From NCBI GenBank assembly GCA_900321425.1, contig ONWA01000011.1, forward strand, positions 1-39,502: a DNA stretch of 39,502 nucleotides, read 5' to 3'. Origin of the DNA: an uncultured Prevotellaceae bacterium (GTDB taxonomy: Bacteria; Bacteroidota; Bacteroidia; Bacteroidales; Bacteroidaceae). Shown here piece after piece: positions 1-8,141 of this stretch. Position numbers and translations under genes: made by a program. A model generated the notes under the pieces. It did no database searches, was not told the origin of the DNA, and worked only from the letters and a program-made list of their open reading frames with translations. How positions within the stretch are numbered: position 1 is the first letter of the stretch; each line of letters begins with the position of its first letter.

Positions 1-109
1 CCCAGTCAAATCGAATGTACTTGTCGTTTCCCATCTCTTCTCCTTTCTTTGAATCCTTCGTTGAATTCTTCTTTTGACCCTCAGTTGGGTCCTTCGTTGT
101 TTTTTTCAT
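1..109 (-). CDS. Rpn-type PD-(D/E)XK nuclease / putative transposase, N-terminal fragment
   Basis: Thirty-six codons are visible before the window ends. A lysine-rich leader of about 25 residues is followed by MGNDKYIRFDW. That KYIRFDW opening is characteristic of the Bacteroidota PD-(D/E)XK nuclease-family transposases (Rpn/PDDEXK_2 group), which are present in many copies per genome; this attribution rests on recognition of the opening only, since the catalytic part lies outside. The gene has its own promoter just upstream (137-168). The start could be the ATG at 107-109, taken here because it lies directly behind the promoter, or the internal ATG at codon 26, which matches the usual family start. 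Either way the fragment is incomplete at the window edge rather than visibly broken. Confidence 0.6.
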   Translation of the reverse strand, partial: MKKTTKDPTEGQKKNSTKDSKKGEEMGNDKYIRFDW

Positions 110-136
110 AATACGTTGATTTTTGATTAGACGTTG

Positions 137-168
137 CAAAAGTAGGATTTTTTATGCAAATCACCAAA
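137..168 (-). promoter_or_regulatory. Bacteroidota -33/-7 promoter for the Rpn-type gene
   Basis: Read on the minus strand, TTTG (168-165) is followed after exactly 20 nt by TACTTTTG (144-137), the Bacteroidota housekeeping promoter pattern. It lies about 27 nt ahead of the start codon at 109. Confidence 0.7.
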
Positions 169-197
169 TATTTTGGCAGATTATTCTTGACTCTATG

Positions 198-275
198 GTA
201 CAAAGGTGCCTGATGTTGGGTACAAAACAGCCTGATGTTGAGCACAGGGACCTTAGTCACAGGGACAGGCCTGTC
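198..275. repeat. Short direct-repeat cluster with a 12-bp palindrome
   Basis: Two 22-nt units lie in tandem (198-219 and 220-241), sharing GTACAAA and GCCTGATGTTG. They are followed by two CACAGGGAC copies (243-251 and 258-266). The second copy runs into the perfect palindrome GACAGGCCTGTC (264-275). The cluster fills the gap between the AbiEii-like gene and the promoter of the next gene. No open frame or clear terminator is visible in it. Function unknown. Confidence 0.6.
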
Positions 276-285
276 TCCATGACTA

Positions 286-1107
286 CTAAAGCCAAATAAT
301 CCGGTCTGCTAATTGAAGAAAATAATCATTTGACCAGATGTCGAGTTCATGTGGATTGTCCACAAAGCCTATGACATCCTCCTTAGCACGCTCAATATCT
401 GTTGTGGCCAGTTTTTCACGAAGCTGGTTCATGAAAGATTCCCTGTCGATGACCTCGCCGTTAAATTCGCGGATGCGTTCCTTAAGATGGACGAAGTCGA
501 GGGGAACGTTCCAACGTACATACCATTCGAAATCATACCAGTCGCGTCCCTTTACCCTGTGCTGCCAGGAGCGGTAGACCAGTGCATGCATCTTGCCTGC
601 ATAAAGATCGGGCAGGGTAAAACAACGCGTCATAAACGAATAGGGTTGTTGCAGAACCAGTTGCTCGGTATCGAATGCCAAAGGCGGGTCGGTATCCAGC
701 TCTATCTTCACCTTCACGCTTTGCTTCGTCTGGAATCTAATGTCGTAAGCCTCTGTATTATCCTTCAGGAAAGCCGATTCCACACGACCGAAGTTCTTCT
801 TTTCTTTCCTGACAATGCTTACCTCATGGCCAGCCAGGCGGAATTCCTCTATGATAGCAGGGAAATAATCCTCAATATGAATATCGTCGCGCTTCTCTGT
901 CAATGAGAAGTCCATATCCTCTGAATATCTGGGCAGATGATGAAACAGTCTTAGGCACGTACCTCCATAAAAGGCAGCATGCTGGAAGAATCCTCCACGA
1001 TGCAGGCCTGCCAGGGCGATGTGTTGCATCACTTCCTGCTCTACATTCGGTGTGCCCGTTCCGCGTTTTTGTGCATACTGGGCTATCATTTGGTCATAAA
1101 TAGTCAT
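286..1107 (-). CDS. AbiEii/AbiGii-family nucleotidyltransferase toxin
   Basis: A 273-residue protein of the AbiEii toxin family, the nucleotidyltransferase half of type IV toxin-antitoxin and abortive-infection pairs. The signature is near the N-terminus: GG at residues 48-49 followed by LR and then the S62-x-D64-x-D66 catalytic pattern within RYSEDMDF. A later KVKIELD stretch (about 133-139) and the AGKMHAL region fit the rest of the fold. Family members transfer nucleotides, for example to tRNA acceptor ends, and so block growth; the substrate here is not known. The start codon overlaps the stop of the upstream AbiEi-like gene by ATGA, so the two are translationally coupled with the antitoxin first. 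No inactivating change is seen. Confidence 0.9.
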   Translation of the reverse strand: MTIYDQMIAQYAQKRGTGTPNVEQEVMQHIALAGLHRGGFFQHAAFYGGTCLRLFHHLPRYSEDMDFSLTEKRDDIHIEDYFPAIIEEFRLAGHEVSIVRKEKKNFGRVESAFLKDNTEAYDIRFQTKQSVKVKIELDTDPPLAFDTEQLVLQQPYSFMTRCFTLPDLYAGKMHALVYRSWQHRVKGRDWYDFEWYVRWNVPLDFVHLKERIREFNGEVIDRESFMNQLREKLATTDIERAKEDVIGFVDNPHELDIWSNDYFLQLADRIIWL

Positions 1108-1736
1108 TGCTTAAGAATCTTTATGAGGTTATTCAATATATTCTCCTTCCGCCCCTGTCTCGCACATGCCTCAATGATGCTTATATCAAACGTATAGAGT
1201 TCATCGACGTCGAAACGGATGTCCTCTTCCAAATATTGCCATAGGCCCTTGACGGATTGTGCCGGCAGATAGGAATCGTGAAGAATCATATCACATAACG
1301 CCTTCTCACGCCTGGCCATGAGGAAACTGACACCATCTTCCTCTATGCTGTCTACTCCTATGGCAAAGTATTCGGGCTTCACCTGTTCGTAGGTAAAACG
1401 TCCCAGGGAGTTCTCAAACATGCGAGTACGCTTGGTGGTAACAGAAGTCATCGTATAGACCCGCTCGGGTATCAGTCCATACCAGCGTAACGCCCATTGC
1501 TGCGAAATATACGATGGGCCATAAATATGGTTGGCACACAAGCAAGGATTCACAGGCTTTCCGCTTACCTCAGCGTTCACCACATAGAGACCACGCTTCA
1601 GTCGTATTAACTGTCCGTCCTTTTCCAACGCCCTAATTTTCTCATTAGGTGCCAGAAGGTGCTCGAAACAGGCCGCAATAGTGCCTGTCTGTACAGGGAT
1701 ATTACCCAACTTTACCAATGGATTTGTCTTCATCAT
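1104..1736 (-). CDS. AbiEi-family antitoxin / transcriptional regulator
   Basis: About 210 residues. The N-terminal region (IPVQTGTIAACF to IRLKRGLYVV) looks like the winged-helix AbiEi antitoxin domain, and the middle contains YISQQWALRWYGLIPE, a typical patch of this family. AbiEi proteins bind their own promoter and neutralise the partner toxin without a stable complex. The frame is open back to 1805, but the promoter -7 box lies at 1752-1759, so translation must begin at ATG 1736 (or 1733). The stop overlaps the start of the AbiEii-like toxin by 4 nt. Autoregulation is expected from the family; an operator was not identified. Confidence 0.85.
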   Translation of the reverse strand: MMKTNPLVKLGNIPVQTGTIAACFEHLLAPNEKIRALEKDGQLIRLKRGLYVVNAEVSGKPVNPCLCANHIYGPSYISQQWALRWYGLIPERVYTMTSVTTKRTRMFENSLGRFTYEQVKPEYFAIGVDSIEEDGVSFLMARREKALCDMILHDSYLPAQSVKGLWQYLEEDIRFDVDELYTFDISIIEACARQGRKENILNNLIKILKQ

Positions 1737-1751
1737 GGTTATATTACGGGG

Positions 1752-1783
1752 CAAAGTTATAAAATTCTGCACACTTATCCAAG
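1752..1783 (-). promoter_or_regulatory. Promoter of the AbiE operon
   Basis: TAACTTTG (1759-1752, minus strand) matches the -7 consensus, with CTTG (1783-1780) 20 nt upstream as a slightly weak -33. It sits inside the longest open frame of the antitoxin gene and so decides for the downstream ATG at 1736. Confidence 0.6.
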
Positions 1784-1864
1784 AATTTCTTTGTTTTCTA
1801 TGCAATTTTTAACAGTTTATAGGGTGATAGTCACGGTGTCTGGGTATAGATGTCTCCTCTGTTA

Positions 1865-2613
1865 CTACACCAAGGCGATGCCGTCGTCGGTGATTTGGAT
1901 GAGGCGACGTTTGTACAGGTCGCCGATAGCTTTCTTGTAGGCTTTCTTGCTCACCTGGAAACGGGTGTAGATGGCTTCGGCAGGCGACTTGTCGCCCAGC
2001 TCGCAACGTCCGTCGTGCTCGTAGAGATAGCGAAGGAGCACCTCGGCGAAGTCGAGGGTGTGACGACGTCCAGTGGGTTGCAGGGTGAGGTCGATCTTTC
2101 CATCCTCGCGCACATGGTCGATATAAGCCGTCAGACGGTCGCCCGTATGGAGCTGCTGGAACACCTGGTCGTCGTAGAGCTGACCCTGATAGCGGTTGGG
2201 AGCGAGAGGTACTTGTCGACCTTCGCCGTAGCCATCAGACGGTAGCTGTCCTCGTCGACCTTCACATAGACGATATACGACTTGCCTCGCTCCATCCGCA
2301 TCTTCTGCTCACGGAAAGGACAGAACAGGTCTTTCATCAGTCCCCAGCGCAGGAAAGCACCATACTCGTTGGTCCACGCCACCTCCAGACAGGCGAAGTC
2401 GCCCACCTTTGCCAGCGGCGTCTCAGTGGTAGCCACAGGACGCTCGTCCTGGTCGAGGTAGATAAACACTTGTATCTCGTCGCCCACACGCATCTGGGGG
2501 GTGACATACCGCTGGGGAAGCAGGATCTCGCCTGCCTCGTCGCCGTCGAGATAGAGTCCGAAGTCGACGGACTTCACAATCTTCAACAGGTTGTAGTCTC
2601 CAAGTTTAATCAT
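1865..2613 (-). pseudogene. CvfB-like S1-domain RNA-binding protein, broken by internal deletion and frameshift
   Basis: Codons 1-137 from ATG 2613 encode S1-like domains of the CvfB family (for example LKIVKSVDFGLYLDG, then LEVAWTNEYGAFLRWGLMKD). After KVDKYLS near 2203 the frame changes: the C-terminal half continues one frame over as LAPNRYQGQLYDDQ, then the third S1 repeat and the winged helix (DKSPAEAIYTRFQVSKKAYKKAIGDLYKRRLI, in pieces). From memory of Bacteroides homologues, about 30 residues between KYLS and the GLLY segment are absent, so this looks like a deletion of a non-multiple of three. Read without correction the product stops at 2131 with a meaningless tail. Start overlaps the upstream LolD-like stop by 8 nt, so it was an operon member. 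Assembly or sequencing error is possible but would have to remove a block, not one base. Confidence 0.75.
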
Positions 2614-3271
2614 GGTCTTCAGGGGTTAATAGTCCGTCGCGCATATGGATGGTACGATCGGTGAGGGTAGCCAGCTCCTCGTCGTGGGTGACGATGACGA
2701 AGGTCTGTCCGAACTGGTTGCGCAGGTCGAAGAACAGCTGGTGCAGTTCCTGTTTGTTCTGCGTGTCGAGACTGCCTGACGGCTCGTCGGCGAGGATGAC
2801 GGCAGGGTTGTTGACGAGCGCACGTGCTACCGCCACACGCTGTTTCTCACCACCAGAGAGCTCATTGGGCTTATGGTGGGCACGATCGGTGAGGCCTAGG
2901 AAACGGAGCAGCTCCTCAGCGCGTGCCTTCGCCGCCTTCTGTGAGGTGCCAGCGATATAGGCAGGAATCATGATATTCTCCAAGGCGGTGAACTCAGGGA
3001 GCAGTTGGTGGAACTGGAACACGAAGCCGATATGACGGTTGCGGAAGTCGCTGAGCTTCTTCGACGACAACTGACTGGTATCGATGCCGTCGATAATGAC
3101 TCGTCCACTGTCGGCCTTGTCGAGGGTGCCGATAATCTGCAGCAGCGTGGTCTTGCCCGCTCCGCTGGGGCCTACGATGCTCACCACCTCGCCACGGTTG
3201 ATGTGCAGGTCGATGCCCTTGAGCACCTCCAGTGAGCCGAATCGTTTTCTGATAGCTTGTATGTCGATCAT
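2606..3271 (-). CDS. LolD-like ABC transporter ATP-binding protein
   Basis: A 221-residue stand-alone ABC ATPase with Walker A GPSGAGKT (residues 34-41), Q-loop in [17 protein letters not shown], signature LSGGEKQR and Walker B VILADEP followed by SGSLD. The [20 protein letters not shown] stretch and overall length resemble LolD, the ATPase of the lipoprotein-release complex, and the related MacB-type ATPases. No membrane subunit is adjacent, so LolD is a family-level call. It lies 3 nt behind the antiporter gene and overlaps the start of the broken CvfB-like gene, forming one transcription unit. LolC/E partners would have to be encoded elsewhere. Confidence 0.85.
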   Translation of the reverse strand: MIDIQAIRKRFGSLEVLKGIDLHINRGEVVSIVGPSGAGKTTLLQIIGTLDKADSGRVIIDGIDTSQLSSKKLSDFRNRHIGFVFQFHQLLPEFTALENIMIPAYIAGTSQKAAKARAEELLRFLGLTDRAHHKPNELSGGEKQRVAVARALVNNPAVILADEPSGSLDTQNKQELHQLFFDLRNQFGQTFVIVTHDEELATLTDRTIHMRDGLLTPEDHD

Positions 3272-3274
3272 GTG

Positions 3275-5410
3275 TTAACTGTTTTGTTGTTTCTTCTTCT
3301 GTATCCACTGCGAGATGGTATCGTAGATAGAACGCTCCTCGTGGTGCTGAGCCTCCGTGAAGCTCATCGCATTGTCCTTCGCCTGTCCGTACTGGTCGGG
3401 GAAGATAATCATCAGGTTCTTACCGGCATAGTAACGTGTGAGCTCATTGGGCAGACGATCCATCGCGTTCTTGTAGCTGATGGTGCCCTTACGGGCGGTG
3501 ACCACGATCAGCATATGCTCGTCGGATACGCTGCTGGCCAGCTGCGGCAGCTCGTTCCAGTGGGCCATATAGGTGTACTCCGCCCTGACACTCGGATGGC
3601 GGTTGTTGAGATACTCGGAGATGAGCGACAGCGACTCGTTGCGTCCGTGGAACTGAATACGGCAGTCGAGCTGACCCGCCATCCGTCCGACACGCTCCAG
3701 CCAGCGGTAGAACCCTGGCTCGAACTCTGCCCGCGAGGGTACGATGACCTGGATGCGACGCAACGTAGACAGCGGTTGTACGAAACGGGTGAGGATAATC
3801 TGACGGTTCAAGCCGTTGTAGAGACTCTGGATGAACTCGCCCCAGAACTTAGGGCTCACCTCCGTATGGACGTGCATACCCATGATGATCTCAGAGCAGG
3901 CAAACTCCTTGAAGGCGTGTTTGATGCCATTGGCGATATTCGACGCCAAGCGCACCTGCGTCTGCATACGTACCTCAGAGGCACTCGCCTGTTGCTGCAG
4001 CTTCTCCAACAGTTGGATGCCCTGCTTACGTGCCTGTGGACTGTGCTGGTCGTCGTACACCACATTGAGCGCCACGAGCTCGTTGTCGAGGCGTTGGTTG
4101 CGCATCACCAGCGAGAGGTTCAGCAGCTGGGGCGCTATCTCAGGATATTTCACACAAAGGAGAATCTTCTCGTTATCGGCAGTCTCGTGCTCCTCCGTAG
4201 GACTGCTCTTCTCCTGTAGGATAATCTGCTGCGAGGCATGCTCCGTGACGAGGGTGCTCACGATACACGTGAGGAGAATCATCATCACGATACCATTGAC
4301 CATACTGTCGCTCACCAGAAATTGTCCTGGAGCCACCTCGAGGTGCATACCCACCATCATCATCGCGATGGTGCCTGCCGCATGAGCAGAGGTGAGACCG
4401 AACATCATGTGACCAGAAGAGATGGGCAGACGGAACAGATGACTGGAGACATAGGCCGCCAGCGCCTTGCCGAAGGTGCCGATGAGGGCGATGCACACCA
4501 CGATGCCAAAGATATCGAAACCGCCAAACATCGTGCGTACATTAATTAACATACCCACACCAATCAGGAAGTAGGGGATGAAGATGGCGTTGCCGATAAA
4601 CTCGATACGGTTCATCAGTGGCGACACATGAGGGATATAGCGGTTGAGAATCAAACCCGAGAAGAACGCGCCGAAGATGCCCTCCAAGCCGATGACTGCC
4701 GACAGCGCCGCACTGAGGAACATCACACTCATGACGAAGATGTACTGCATCACCGCATCGCTATAACGACGAAGGAAATAACGCGTCAGACGGGGGATGA
4801 GCCAGATGGAGCCGGCACAGAACAGAGCGATCTTCACCAGGAAGAAGGTCCAGAACCAGAACCCTGTGCTACCGTTGAAACTGCCTGCCAGCGCTGCAAT
4901 CATCACCAGCGCTAAGAACAGCGAGATCATCGACGAACCCACACTGAGCATTACACTATTGTGGCGCTGCAAACCGTAACGACCCACGATGGGGTAGGCT
5001 ATCAGCGTGTTCGACGCCATGATACAACCCAACAGGAACGAGGCCGACGAGGAATAGCCCAATAGCGTGGACGACAGCAGATAGGTGAGCGTCAGCGGTA
5101 TCAGACAGGTGAGCAAGCCGAAGACGAGAAAACGGTTGGAGTTCTTCTTCACACTCTCCAAGTCCATCTCCAGACCAGCAAGGAACATGATATAATAAAG
5201 ACCCACCCTGCCGAAAAGCTCGAAAGAGTCGTCGCGCTCCAGGATATCAAAACCATAAGGACCTACGGCGATGCCCGCCATCACCATACCGATGATATGG
5301 GGAATCCTCAGCTTTCCCATGACGATAGGTGCTGAAAGGATGATCAGAAGGACGACAAAGAACACCAATGTCGGGTCTGAAATATGGAGATATGAAGTTA
5401 AAAATATCAT
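3275..5410 (-). CDS. CPA2-type cation/proton antiporter
   Basis: About 711 residues. The first ~400 are strongly hydrophobic and carry the Na+/H+ exchanger fold: LRIPHIIGMVMAGIAVGPYG near the N-terminus, then GLYYIMFLAGLEMDL, and a SAHAAGTIAMMM segment. The remaining ~300 residues are soluble and look like paired UspA-type domains (LLCVKYPEIAPQLLNLSL onwards). The protein should exchange monovalent cations for protons in the inner membrane; ion choice cannot be told. The frame is open to 5476, but the -7 box at 5426-5419 and the sequence character favour ATG 5410, giving a very short leader. First gene of the operon with the LolD-like ATPase and CvfB-like gene. Confidence 0.85.
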   Translation of the reverse strand: MIFLTSYLHISDPTLVFFVVLLIILSAPIVMGKLRIPHIIGMVMAGIAVGPYGFDILERDDSFELFGRVGLYYIMFLAGLEMDLESVKKNSNRFLVFGLLTCLIPLTLTYLLSSTLLGYSSSASFLLGCIMASNTLIAYPIVGRYGLQRHNSVMLSVGSSMISLFLALVMIAALAGSFNGSTGFWFWTFFLVKIALFCAGSIWLIPRLTRYFLRRYSDAVMQYIFVMSVMFLSAALSAVIGLEGIFGAFFSGLILNRYIPHVSPLMNRIEFIGNAIFIPYFLIGVGMLINVRTMFGGFDIFGIVVCIALIGTFGKALAAYVSSHLFRLPISSGHMMFGLTSAHAAGTIAMMMVGMHLEVAPGQFLVSDSMVNGIVMMILLTCIVSTLVTEHASQQIILQEKSSPTEEHETADNEKILLCVKYPEIAPQLLNLSLVMRNQRLDNELVALNVVYDDQHSPQARKQGIQLLEKLQQQASASEVRMQTQVRLASNIANGIKHAFKEFACSEIIMGMHVHTEVSPKFWGEFIQSLYNGLNRQIILTRFVQPLSTLRRIQVIVPSRAEFEPGFYRWLERVGRMAGQLDCRIQFHGRNESLSLISEYLNNRHPSVRAEYTYMAHWNELPQLASSVSDEHMLIVVTARKGTISYKNAMDRLPNELTRYYAGKNLMIIFPDQYGQAKDNAMSFTEAQHHEERSIYDTISQWIQKKKQQNS

Positions 5411-5418
5411 TTCGGTTG

Positions 5419-5426
5419 CAAAGATA
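5419..5426 (-). promoter_or_regulatory. -7 box of the antiporter operon
   Basis: TATCTTTG on the minus strand ends only 8 nt before ATG 5410, implying a nearly leaderless transcript. No TTTG is seen at the usual -33 distance because the upstream sequence is a poly-A/T tract shared with the divergent asd promoter. Confidence 0.5.
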
Positions 5427-5448
5427 ACAAAAATAAAAAAAAAAATAC

Positions 5449-5456
5449 TACCTTTG
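5449..5456 (+). promoter_or_regulatory. -7 box of asd
   Basis: TACCTTTG followed by CA, 37 nt ahead of the asd start. No TTTG lies 20 nt upstream. It is back to back with the antiporter -7 box, the two separated by a 22-nt A/T-rich stretch. Confidence 0.55.
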
Positions 5457-5493
5457 CAGCCAAATCGCGTAAACAATAAAAAAAATTAAACGG

Positions 5494-6504
5494 ATGAAAG
5501 TAGCAATTGTAGGTGCCAGCGGTGCTGTAGGACAGGAGTTCCTGCGTATCTTGGCCGAGAGAAATTTCCCCATGGACGAACTGGTATTGTTTGGCTCAGA
5601 GCGCAGTGCCGGGAAGAAATATTCGTTCAAAGGAAAGGAGTACGAAGTGAAACTGCTTCAGCACAACGACGATTTTCAGGATGTAGACATCGCCTTCACC
5701 AGCGCAGGTGCAGGCACGTCGAAGGAATTCGCAGAGACCATCACGAAGTATGGTGCTGTGATGATCGACAACTCTAGCGCGTTCCGTATGGACAACGACG
5801 TGCCCCTGGTGGTGCCAGAGTGTAATGCCGAGGATGCCCTCACACGTCCGAGAGGCATCATCGCCAACCCGAACTGTACAACCATCATGATGGTGGTGGT
5901 ACTGCAGCCACTGGAGAAACTCAGTCATATCAAACGAATACACGTGAGCAGTTATCAAAGCGCATCGGGAGCCGGTGCAGCAGCGATGGCAGAACTCGAA
6001 CAACAATACAAGGAACTGCTCAACGGCGAGACCGTCACCGTGAAGAAGTTCCCCCATCAGTTGGCTTATAACGTCATCCCACAGATTGACGTGTTCCAGC
6101 CTAACGGTTATACGAAGGAGGAGATGAAGATGTACAACGAGACGCAGAAGATTATGCATACCGACGCGAAATGCTCTGCGATGTGTGTACGTGTCAGCTC
6201 CCTGCGTGCCCACTCAGAGAGCGTGTGGATAGAGACCGAACGCCCCATCAGCGTAGAGGAGGCACAGCAGGCCATCGCCGCTGCACCAGGCTGTACGCTG
6301 CTCGACGACCCAGCCAACCTCGTCTATCCGATGCCGCTGGAGACCGCCGGCAAAGACGATGTGTACGTAGGACGTGTACGTAAGGACCTCGCAGACGACA
6401 ACGGACTGACCTTCTGGCTCTCAGGCGACCAGATCCGAAAGGGTGCTGCACTGAATGCCGTACAAATAGCAGAATATCTGATTAGAGTAGGAAACGTAAA
6501 GTAA
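5494..6504 (+). CDS. asd: Aspartate-semialdehyde dehydrogenase
   Basis: A 336-residue enzyme reducing aspartyl phosphate to aspartate semialdehyde, the branch point to lysine/diaminopimelate, threonine and methionine. The NADP-binding loop is at the start ([18 protein letters not shown]). The catalytic cysteine lies in NPNCTTIMM, and the [13 protein letters not shown] stretch and [11 protein letters not shown] with the active-site histidine are present. Length is normal. Three bases separate it from the PurF-like gene downstream, so they are probably co-transcribed from the promoter at 5449-5456. Confidence 0.96.
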   Translation: MKVAIVGASGAVGQEFLRILAERNFPMDELVLFGSERSAGKKYSFKGKEYEVKLLQHNDDFQDVDIAFTSAGAGTSKEFAETITKYGAVMIDNSSAFRMDNDVPLVVPECNAEDALTRPRGIIANPNCTTIMMVVVLQPLEKLSHIKRIHVSSYQSASGAGAAAMAELEQQYKELLNGETVTVKKFPHQLAYNVIPQIDVFQPNGYTKEEMKMYNETQKIMHTDAKCSAMCVRVSSLRAHSESVWIETERPISVEEAQQAIAAAPGCTLLDDPANLVYPMPLETAGKDDVYVGRVRKDLADDNGLTFWLSGDQIRKGAALNAVQIAEYLIRVGNVK

Positions 6505-6507
6505 CTT

Positions 6508-7977
6508 ATGGGCGGTTTTTTTGGAACGATTTCTGTCAAGAGCTGTGTCAACGACCTGTTCTACGGGACAGACTATCACTCCCATTTAGGAACAAAACGG
6601 GCGGGACTGGTCACCTTCGACAAAGAGAAGGGATTCTCCCGCTCTATTCATAGTCTGGAGCGCAACTACTTCCGTTCGCGCTTCGAAGACGAACTAGACA
6701 ACTTCTTAGGCAATGAGGGCATCGGCGTCATCAGCGATACCGATCCGCAACCTATCATCGTCAACTCTCACTTAGGACGCTTTGCCGTCGCTACGGTAGC
6801 GAAAATCAATAATATCCCTGAGATATCGAAGAAACTGCTGGAGCAGCGGATGCACTTCAGTGAGATGTCGGCCAACAAGATCAACCAGTCGGAGCTGGTG
6901 GCACTGCTCATCAATATGGGCAAGACCTTTACGGAAGGTATTAATAATGTGTACCATAGCATACAGGGCTCCTGCTCAATGCTCATCCTTACAGAGGACG
7001 GTATCATCGCAGCACGCGACCTCGTAGGACGTACACCTATCGTCATCGGACAGAAAGACGGCGCCTATGCCGTAGCCAGCGAGACGACGAGCTTCCCCAA
7101 CCTCGACTTCAAATATGTGCGCGACGTGGGACCAGGTGAGATCGTTCGTATCACTACCAAGGGCGTAGAGGTGCTGCAGGAACCGTTCAAGCATAAGCAG
7201 ATATGCTCGTTCCTGTGGGTGTACTATGGTTTCCCTGGCAGCGACTATGAGGGCATCAACACTGAATCGGTACGTGAGCGCAACGGTAAACAGTTGGGTG
7301 AGGAGGATGATACGGACGTAGACCTCGTGTGTGGTATCCCTGACTCAGGAGTAGGTATGGCACTGGGCTATGCCGAAGGTCATCAGGTGCCCTACAAACG
7401 TGCCGTACTGAAGTACACACCTACGTGGCCACGTAGCTTTACACCAGGCAACCAGAGCCGGCGCGACCTCGTGGCGAAGATGAAACTCATCCCTAACCCA
7501 GCCATCCTGAAAGACCAGCGTATCGCCTTCTGCGACGACTCGATCGTCAGAGGTACACAGCTGAGGGATAATGTGCGGACATTCTTCGAGAACGGTGCCA
7601 AGGAGGTGCATGTGCGTATCTCGTGTCCGCCACTGGTCTACGGCTGTCCGTTTATCGGTTTCACCAACTCGAAGAGCGACCTGGAGCTGATCACTCGACG
7701 CATCATCAAGGACTTTGAGGGCGACGACCAGAAGAACCTGGAGAAATATGCGACCACCGACTCACCTGAGTATCAGCGGATGGTGAAGGAGATTGGCCGA
7801 CGACTGGGGCTCGACTCGGTGAAGTTCGCCAAGCTGGAGTCGTTGGTGGATGCCATCGGACTGCCGAAGTGTCAGCTCTGTACCCACTGCTTCGACGGCA
7901 GTAGCTATGATCCTACGGACAAGTTGCCGCACGAGCTGCTCATCGACTGGTGTGAGAAAAAGGAAGAGGGAGAATAA
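6508..7977 (+). CDS. Amidophosphoribosyltransferase-like protein lacking the N-terminal nucleophile cysteine
   Basis: A 489-residue PurF paralogue: class II glutamine amidotransferase domain (about 1-230) followed by a phosphoribosyltransferase domain with the PRPP loop RIAFCDDSIVRGTQL. Normal PurF exposes Cys1 after Met removal or propeptide cleavage; here the protein begins MGGFFG, and no in-frame upstream start offers a cysteine. Cysteines in ICSFLW, RISCPPLVYGC and KCQLCTHC resemble the iron-sulfur ligands of Bacillus-type PurF. A protein of this kind, separate from the true purF, is to my knowledge common in Bacteroidota, so the change is fixed rather than a fresh lesion. It may use ammonia, or act as a regulator; function is unproven. 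Follows asd by 3 nt. Confidence 0.85.
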   Translation: MGGFFGTISVKSCVNDLFYGTDYHSHLGTKRAGLVTFDKEKGFSRSIHSLERNYFRSRFEDELDNFLGNEGIGVISDTDPQPIIVNSHLGRFAVATVAKINNIPEISKKLLEQRMHFSEMSANKINQSELVALLINMGKTFTEGINNVYHSIQGSCSMLILTEDGIIAARDLVGRTPIVIGQKDGAYAVASETTSFPNLDFKYVRDVGPGEIVRITTKGVEVLQEPFKHKQICSFLWVYYGFPGSDYEGINTESVRERNGKQLGEEDDTDVDLVCGIPDSGVGMALGYAEGHQVPYKRAVLKYTPTWPRSFTPGNQSRRDLVAKMKLIPNPAILKDQRIAFCDDSIVRGTQLRDNVRTFFENGAKEVHVRISCPPLVYGCPFIGFTNSKSDLELITRRIIKDFEGDDQKNLEKYATTDSPEYQRMVKEIGRRLGLDSVKFAKLESLVDAIGLPKCQLCTHCFDGSSYDPTDKLPHELLIDWCEKKEEGE

Positions 7978-7981
7978 AGGG

Positions 7982-8063
7982 TGCGCCTGACAGGACTCGA
8001 ACCTGCACGTCGTAAGACACTAGATCCTAAGTCTAGCGCGTCTACCAATTCCGCCACAGGCGC
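7982..8063 (-). tRNA. tRNA-Leu, anticodon UAG
   Basis: An 82-nt tRNA on the minus strand. Acceptor arms GCGCCTG (8063-8057) and CAGGCGC (7989-7983) pair perfectly. The anticodon loop CTTAGGA is closed by CTAGA/TCTAG and gives anticodon TAG. A long variable arm, as in leucine tRNAs, and the T arm GCAGG-TTCGAGT-CCTGT follow. The discriminator is A at 7982; CCA is not encoded. It ends 4 nt beyond the stop of the convergent PurF-like gene. Reads CUA and probably other CUN codons. Confidence 0.96.
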
Positions 8064-8069
8064 ATACTC

Positions 8070-8111
8070 AAAAATGCATCGCCATTCGCTGTTGTCGTGA
8101 ATGGCGATGCA
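8070..8111 (-). terminator. Intrinsic terminator of the parC-DUF3316-S41 chain, overlapping the tRNA promoter
   Basis: A perfect 13-bp stem (8111-8099 with 8087-8075) closes an 11-nt loop and is followed on the minus strand by T5 (8074-8070). It begins 30 nt beyond the S41 peptidase stop. Its first arm begins inside the -7 box of the tRNA promoter. Confidence 0.7.
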
Positions 8112-8141
8112 AAGGTACGGTAAAAATAACAAACGACCAAA
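8110..8141 (-). promoter_or_regulatory. Promoter of tRNA-Leu
   Basis: TTTG (8141-8138) and TACCTTTG (8117-8110) are spaced by exactly 20 nt. The predicted start near 8106 falls within the first arm of the terminator stem, so transcripts begun here would lack the base of that stem and should read through to the tRNA. Confidence 0.75.

Noticed and set aside
198-275. CRISPR array
   Set aside because: Only two adjoining 22-nt units without spacers; no array was seen elsewhere despite the Cas4-like nuclease domain.
264-275. Terminator at the palindrome GACAGGCCTGTC
   Set aside because: It has no loop and no following T tract on either strand.
3257-4219. A 320-codon plus-strand open frame opposite the antiporter gene
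   Set aside because: It mirrors the antiporter gene, which has clear family motifs; its own translation is rich in His, Leu and Arg without any domain.
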